DNA from: a virus
Strand: one strand, 5' to 3'
IMG/VR virus record: IMGVR_UViG_3300050120_000105
Location: 1 to 60,317 of that record
DNA: 60,317 nucleotides
Position numbers and translations under genes: made by a program. The notes beneath the pieces are model-generated. The model made no database searches. It saw only the letters and a program-made list of their open reading frames with translations, and was not told the DNA's origin. Every line of letters begins with the position of its first letter. Position 1 is the first letter of the stretch. Of this stretch, positions 57,095 to 60,317 are shown piece after piece.

Positions 57095-57142
57095 TACAAC
57101 TTGAGCGTGAGTGACTGAGTATCGGCGATAGAGGCTAAGTTC
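57089..57142. repeat. Cassette-flanking element C7 (upstream end of cassette 4)
   Basis: 54 bp on the + strand: GGATAGTACAACTTGAGCGT...GAGGCTAAGTTC. The first 20 bp equal C5; the middle differs. AAAAAGGAAACG gives the ribosome binding site before ATG 57170. Confidence 0.85.
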
Positions 57143-57169
57143 GGAAGACAGCAAAAAGGAAACGACACG

Positions 57170-57412
57170 ATGAAAATGACGTTACAGAGCACGACCAAGA
57201 TCGTCGAATTGAGATCACGCAGTGGTGGGGTGATGCAGGCCAGGATATGGGAGGGCACAACCGAGAATGGTGTGCCGGTCCACGCCTTCATCACACGGGT
57301 CGCGTGCCACAAGGATGAGGATAACAGCGAGCTTGAGCGCGACCTTCGCGAGCACGTCGCGCCATCCGATAATATTGGCAAAGCCTATGATTTACGCTTC
57401 TTCATCGACTAG
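57170..57412 (+). CDS. Small phage protein, cargo of cassette 4
   Basis: 80 aa. MKMTLQSTTKIVELRSRSGG, ARIWEGTTENGVPVHAFITR, ELERDLREHVAPSDNIGKAY: a small beta protein of a family I recall in alphaproteobacterial phages. Function unknown. It is the only gene inside inverted elements C7 and C8, so a counter-defence role is possible by analogy with cassette 3. Confidence 0.6.
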   Translation: MKMTLQSTTKIVELRSRSGGVMQARIWEGTTENGVPVHAFITRVACHKDEDNSELERDLREHVAPSDNIGKAYDLRFFID

Positions 57413-57421
57413 CCGGAGGAC

Positions 57422-57473
57422 GAACTTAGCCGCTCAGTCAGTGCAGCGTCGTGTCGGTAAAGTTGAACTATCC
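57422..57473. repeat. Cassette-flanking element C8 (downstream end of cassette 4)
   Basis: 52 bp. + strand GAACTTAGCCGCTCAGTCAG...AAGTTGAACTATCC, inverted relative to C7. It begins 9 bp after the stop of the cargo gene. Confidence 0.85.
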
Positions 57474-57475
57474 AA

Positions 57476-57571
57476 ATGAACGCATGTGGATTGTTTAGTT
57501 TGTGCGCAGGGAAAAACTGGAATCGACGTAAAATGATGGATGTACTTTTGAACACGCGCCCGGAGCGCTGA
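57476..57571 (+). CDS. Possible 31-aa peptide
   Basis: A frame starting in the outer edge of C8 encodes MNACGLFSLCAGKNWNRRKM and 11 more residues. Only the open frame supports it. Confidence 0.2.
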   Translation: MNACGLFSLCAGKNWNRRKMMDVLLNTRPER

Positions 57572-57579
57572 ACCGCTAG

Positions 57580-57636
57580 ATGTCGGCTTACTACAACGAG
57601 ATCGATCCCACGGGAGAGAAACGCCATGAGCACTAG
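57580..57636 (+). pseudogene. Remnant of a DNA methyltransferase N-terminus
   Basis: An 18-codon frame starts MSAYYNEIDP, which matches the conserved N-terminus of many rhizobial-phage cytosine methyltransferases (YYNEIDP is followed in them by a W-L-R-N-L-I block). Here it breaks off at once into unrelated codons. It looks like a deletion scar in front of gene 57626. Confidence 0.45.
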
Positions 57637-57940
57637 CACGCCAACACCTTGGAGAGTTTTCACGACAACGGATGGCCGCAAGCTGGTCGGGATCGGCGCC
57701 GATGACGGTCAGGGAATCCTCGATTGCGGTTTCGGCGTTTGGGCATGGAATGATGCTGAAGGCATCGCCAACGCAGATCTGGTCGTCAAGGCCGTGAATA
57801 ATCACGACGCGCTGGTCAGGTGTCTTGAAGGTATCCGCGACCAACGATGGAATGAAGACGCTGATTTGGATGACATCTGCAACACGGCTGAGCAAGCGCT
57901 ACGCGCTCTTGTGGCAGGACCGAAGGCAGGAAAGCCATGA
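57626..57940 (+). CDS. Small phage protein, unknown
   Basis: 104 aa. STPTPWRVFTTTDGRKLVGI, IANADLVVKAVNNHDALVRC: the T-P-W-R-V start and the A-x-x-VVKAVN-x-H end are shared by many small phage proteins of unknown role. Stop overlaps the next ATG. Confidence 0.65.
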   Translation: MSTSTPTPWRVFTTTDGRKLVGIGADDGQGILDCGFGVWAWNDAEGIANADLVVKAVNNHDALVRCLEGIRDQRWNEDADLDDICNTAEQALRALVAGPKAGKP

Positions 57941-58860
57941 CAGACCACGCAAGCGAGCGAGAGACGAACTTTAGGGAATGTGAATACCCGAACTGCACTT
58001 GCCCGCGCCACGGTCGTTGCATGGTCGCTAAGCTGGCAGACGAATATGAAGCCGGTCTCCGAAAAATGGAAGCGGCTGGATACGAGGAATTCGCGCAGAC
58101 GATCATCAAACACAGAATGGTCATCGCCGCTCTCCGCGCACCCGCTCCAGTCGCAGTGAGGGGACGTGTAATGAACCAAAAACAATACCCCTCTGACGGC
58201 TACCCAGAGGATGATTCGGCCAACGCCGCCATCCCGCGTGAGCAGGATGCGAAGCCGGTCGCGTGGATGAACTCTGTTCATATCGAAGCCTATCAATCCG
58301 GCCAGAGGGGTGGCGTGGCGTGGACCTCCCCTATGGAGAGTGAATTTTATAATGTAGCGGTCTACGCCGCCCCGCCCTCGGATTCGCCGGGGAGCGCCCA
58401 CCAACCTCAAGGCGGCGACGCGCGGGAGGACAAATTGCGATCGTTCTTATCGATCCTTGCAGCAGCCGGTGGCCAGACCAGCGGTAACGATGACAAGTGG
58501 AACTGGATCAACTATTTCTGTGACGACGCCGAACCCTTGGACACGTTTAACCAAGCCAGCAAGCGCAAATTGACGCGCGTCACGCATGATTCAGATACGG
58601 ACAATTCCGTCGTCTATCTAACCGATGCTGGCCGCGCATTTATCGCCACCCCACCCGCCCCGGTGCGGCCTCAAGGCGGCGACGCGCGGGAGCATGAAAT
58701 CGTCGCCCTGCCGGAGAATTGGCCCTACGCGCGTAAAAAAGCATCTATTCAGGTCATCGTCGCAAGAGAGATGATGAAGGCCGGCGCCCCGCCCCCGGTG
58801 CGGGCCGCTGCCGAGCCGGGAGAGATGCCACTGCCCCACATACAGGAGAAACAAAAATGA
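57937..58860 (+). CDS. Composite early protein made of fused small modules
   Basis: 307 aa. Four blocks: a Cys-rich N-terminus (CEYPNCTCPRHGRC), an AKPVAWM ... FYNVAVYAAPP block common in phages, a block ending in LTDAGRAFIATPPAP, and a C-terminal IQVIVAREMMKAG block. Blocks 2 and 3 each end in PQGGDARE, encoded by a repeated stretch (GGCGGCGACGCGCGGGAG at about 58411 and 58675). An ATG in frame at 58171 could start a shorter product. Probably grew by in-frame fusion of neighbouring small genes. Confidence 0.6.
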   Translation: MTDHASERETNFRECEYPNCTCPRHGRCMVAKLADEYEAGLRKMEAAGYEEFAQTIIKHRMVIAALRAPAPVAVRGRVMNQKQYPSDGYPEDDSANAAIPREQDAKPVAWMNSVHIEAYQSGQRGGVAWTSPMESEFYNVAVYAAPPSDSPGSAHQPQGGDAREDKLRSFLSILAAAGGQTSGNDDKWNWINYFCDDAEPLDTFNQASKRKLTRVTHDSDTDNSVVYLTDAGRAFIATPPAPVRPQGGDAREHEIVALPENWPYARKKASIQVIVAREMMKAGAPPPVRAAAEPGEMPLPHIQEKQK

Positions 58861-59069
58861 ATTTACCCGATATCGAAGTTGTCAGCGCTAAGGTTCACGA
58901 GTCTTGGATGGATTCAAAACGCAAGGCTGGCGTGACTTCTCGCAAACTGGAAACCGGCGAAGAACTAATGGTGCCGTATGACGATCTTTCAGAGGAAGCT
59001 AAGGAATTGGATCGCGTAGCTGTCCGCACCATCTATTCCGCAATTTACTCGACGGTCATGGCGATATGA
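58857..59069 (+). CDS. RyR-domain protein
   Basis: 70 aa that form almost exactly one RyR domain: VHESWMDSKRKAGVTSRKLE, LMVPYDDLSEEAKELDRVAV RTIYSAI. In ryanodine receptors and some phage and bacterial proteins this domain binds ligands or partners; its phage role is not established. Coupled to both neighbours by ATGA. Confidence 0.75.
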   Translation: MNLPDIEVVSAKVHESWMDSKRKAGVTSRKLETGEELMVPYDDLSEEAKELDRVAVRTIYSAIYSTVMAI

Positions 59070-59413
59070 GCGCACTTGACGACATCGCCAAAGAGCGCCA
59101 GCGCCAGATCAGCAAAGAAGGCTGGACGTTGGCACACGATGACGAGCATGACCGGGGCGAACTCGCTGATGCTGCGGCTTGCTATGCTGCCACTACGCGC
59201 GCTTTTAAGGCCGAAGAGTTCGCGGGCGTCGGCTATAAGCCCTACACGTCCTATTCCGATCTGTGGCCGCAATCCTGGTCCGACCATTGGTTCAAGCCTA
59301 AGAAAAGTCGGCGCCGCAAACTCATTATTGCGGCCGCGCTGATCGTCGCTGAGATTGAGCGCCTTGATCGCGCCGCCCTCTCCCCGGCCAGCGCCAATGA
59401 GGGGGAGACATGA
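59066..59413 (+). CDS. Conserved phage early protein, unknown
   Basis: 115 aa. IAKERQRQISKEGWTLAHDD EHDRGELADAAACYAA and KLIIAAALIVAEIERLDRA are the marks of a family present in very many tailed phages. Function unknown. Ends in ALSPASANEGET, a tail shared with the next gene (PPSANEGSAA). Confidence 0.75.
   Translation: MSALDDIAKERQRQISKEGWTLAHDDEHDRGELADAAACYAATTRAFKAEEFAGVGYKPYTSYSDLWPQSWSDHWFKPKKSRRRKLIIAAALIVAEIERLDRAALSPASANEGET
59392..59412 (+). repeat. Junction motif, second family (copy 1)
   Basis: AGCGCCAATGAGGGGGAGAC then ATGAGCG. The same AGCGCCAATGAGGGG precedes the next gene at 59628-59642, so two consecutive genes share a tail/ribosome-binding-site block. Confidence 0.55.
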
Positions 59414-59652
59414 GCGAACCAAGAAAGAAATTTGTCGGACAGCCGAAGCCCGTCGCATTCAACGTCGATGACACCGCTGAGGTCTATCGGCTGCTGAGCG
59501 AGTGCTGGGGCTATCTCAGGATGTGCCACCACAAACACGGTACGGATTGGGAAGGTCGCCAGTTTGCTATGAATGCTCTTGAAGAATTGCAGAAGCGTGA
59601 CTGGAAACTTGTTCCATCCCCGCCCAGCGCCAATGAGGGGAGCGCAGCATGA
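59410..59652 (+). CDS. Small phage protein, unknown
   Basis: 80 aa (MSEPRKKFVGQPKPVAFNVD...). Contains LLSECWGYLRMCHHKHGTDW, Cys/His rich. Ends PPSANEGSAA. Coupled on both sides. Confidence 0.55.
   Translation: MSEPRKKFVGQPKPVAFNVDDTAEVYRLLSECWGYLRMCHHKHGTDWEGRQFAMNALEELQKRDWKLVPSPPSANEGSAA
59628..59651 (+). repeat. Junction motif, second family (copy 2)
   Basis: AGCGCCAATGAGGGG followed by AGCGCAGC and ATGAGCG, matching copy 1 over the first 15 bp. Confidence 0.55.
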
Positions 59653-60047
59653 GCGAGAGGGAAGCCACGACGCTTTATCTTGAACGGTCGAAGGTCCGTG
59701 AAGTCCTGATCGGTCAACCGGACGAAACTCTCCAAGTCACGGAATCGATCTTGTGCGAAATCGACGCGCTACCCGCCTTCACGGCGGCGGACATCGGCGG
59801 TCGTGCCAAAGGGGCCGTGAAGCTTGATCCGCTTCCTACAGATAAATATGTGGTTGACGATCCATGGTATCGACCTGCCCAAGGAACGCCAGACCCGGAA
59901 GTGGTCGCGGCAGTTCAAGAAGCCATCATGAAGCACCCTTTTTGGAAGCCTGGGCTCGGCTCGTCAGGCTTTGCGTTTGGTTTGGCCAATACCGCCATCG
60001 AGGCTTACGTGTCGGCACTTTCGACCCCATCGACGGAGGGAAAGTAG
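59649..60047 (+). CDS. Small phage protein, unknown
   Basis: 132 aa (MSEREATTLYLERSKVREVL...). The C-terminal part EAIMKHPFWKPGLGSSGFAF is recognisable in other phage small proteins but not assigned. Starts with an ATGA overlap. Confidence 0.55.
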   Translation: MSEREATTLYLERSKVREVLIGQPDETLQVTESILCEIDALPAFTAADIGGRAKGAVKLDPLPTDKYVVDDPWYRPAQGTPDPEVVAAVQEAIMKHPFWKPGLGSSGFAFGLANTAIEAYVSALSTPSTEGK

Positions 60048-60050
60048 CAA

Positions 60051-60317
60051 ATGAAGGCTTGCAAAGATTGTCGATGGGCGCAGCGCAGATGGTTTGGTGC
60101 CTTAGAATGCCACCATCCCGTTATAGGAAAACGAGAGGAAGATCGCGATCCCGTGACCGGAAAAGTTGAAAGTGCCGGCTACCGGTCGTGTTCCGTTAAT
60201 CGAATGCATAGCAATGACGATTGTGGTTACGAAGGTTGGCTCTGGGAATATAAGGGCGGTCTAAGCCTAATGCTTAGAGCCAGATTCCAAGCTTTGAAAC
60301 ATATTAGGTTTTGCTTT
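60051..60317 (+). CDS. Cys-rich small protein, 5' part (continues at 135-350)
   Basis: MKACKDCRWAQRRWFGALEC then HHPVIGKREEDRD: a CxxC followed by C-H-H, a zinc-binding look. The frame is open to the last base and joins base 135 of this window, giving 160 aa. Its existence across the join supports a circular map. Confidence 0.75.
   Translation, partial: MKACKDCRWAQRRWFGALECHHPVIGKREEDRDPVTGKVESAGYRSCSVNRMHSNDDCGYEGWLWEYKGGLSLMLRARFQALKHIRFCF
60192..60317. repeat. Right copy of 126-bp terminal overlap
   Basis: Identical to bases 9-134; see left copy. Similarity continues imperfectly for another 8 bp upstream. Confidence 0.85.

Noticed and set aside
45598-57473. Integron attC array
   Set aside because: The elements have hairpin ends with AAC/GTT-like cores, but the R-prime type consensus GTTRRRY is not met, pairs are inverted rather than direct, and no integron integrase is present.
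1-60317. Biological direct terminal repeats of 126 bp
   Set aside because: The overlap lies inside a coding gene and looks like an assembly overlap; the P22-like terminase suggests headful packaging with permuted ends.

Overview
The window is an essentially complete genome of a tailed, P22-like podovirus that infects a GC-rich alphaproteobacterium, probably in the Bradyrhizobium/Rhodopseudomonas neighbourhood (inferred from protein flavour, a GapR-like protein and the small phage proteins). The first and last 126 bases are identical and one gene runs across the join, so this is a circular or circularly permuted assembly cut inside a gene. The virion genes (portal, P22-type coat, gp4-like and gp10-like tail factors, three or four ejection proteins, terminase) point to a short non-contractile tail and headful-type packaging. 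There is a CI/Cro-like divergent switch and an excisionase-like protein but no integrase.

Layout. (i) 53.25-60.3 kb wrapping to 3.8 kb, + strand: rightward early operon. It starts with a CI-like repressor, then a coiled-coil protein, an OB-fold-like protein, an Acb2/Tad1-like counter-defence protein, a DUF968-like HNH protein, a RyR-domain protein, many tiny accessory genes, a C5 cytosine methyltransferase and a Xis/AlpA-like protein. (ii) 53.2-43.9 kb, - strand: leftward early operon with Cro/YdaS-like and HTH regulators, HNH and GIY-YIG proteins, a Gly-Ser/Tyr/Asp repeat protein, two DNA methyltransferases, a GapR-like protein and a lambda O-like replication protein. (iii) 43.86-43.29 kb, - strand: a NusG-like antiterminator followed by a strong terminator. 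(iv) 42.95-22.2 kb, - strand: terminase, portal, scaffold, coat, tail and ejection genes. (v) 22.0-4.0 kb, - strand: fibres and spikes with glycanase domains, and lysis genes. One O-acetyltransferase gene (8.6-9.7 kb) is the only clear + strand gene inside this late region.

The most unusual signals are repeats. Eight copies of a 52-54 bp element (GGATAGT-CAACTT at one end, GGCTAAGTTC at the other) occur only in the two early arms. They sit as inverted pairs around four small gene cassettes, whose cargo includes an Acb2/Tad1-like protein, a DNA methyltransferase and a GapR-like protein. In both divergent operons transcription meets the elements in the order forward, reverse, forward, reverse. 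A second, unrelated 33/36 bp palindromic element occurs at five loci, partly inside coding sequence; at one locus a 33-bp copy is inserted exactly in the loop of a 36-bp copy. A third repeat, a conserved tail around CTCTCCGGCAGAGGA that overlaps the next ribosome binding site, marks six junctions of the 0.3-2.5 kb gene string. Twelve late-region proteins, including the fibre and spike proteins, begin with Sec or lipoprotein signal peptides, which is odd for virion components. Together these suggest a phage that shuffles small accessory genes by defined boundary sequences and exports its polysaccharide-degrading proteins.
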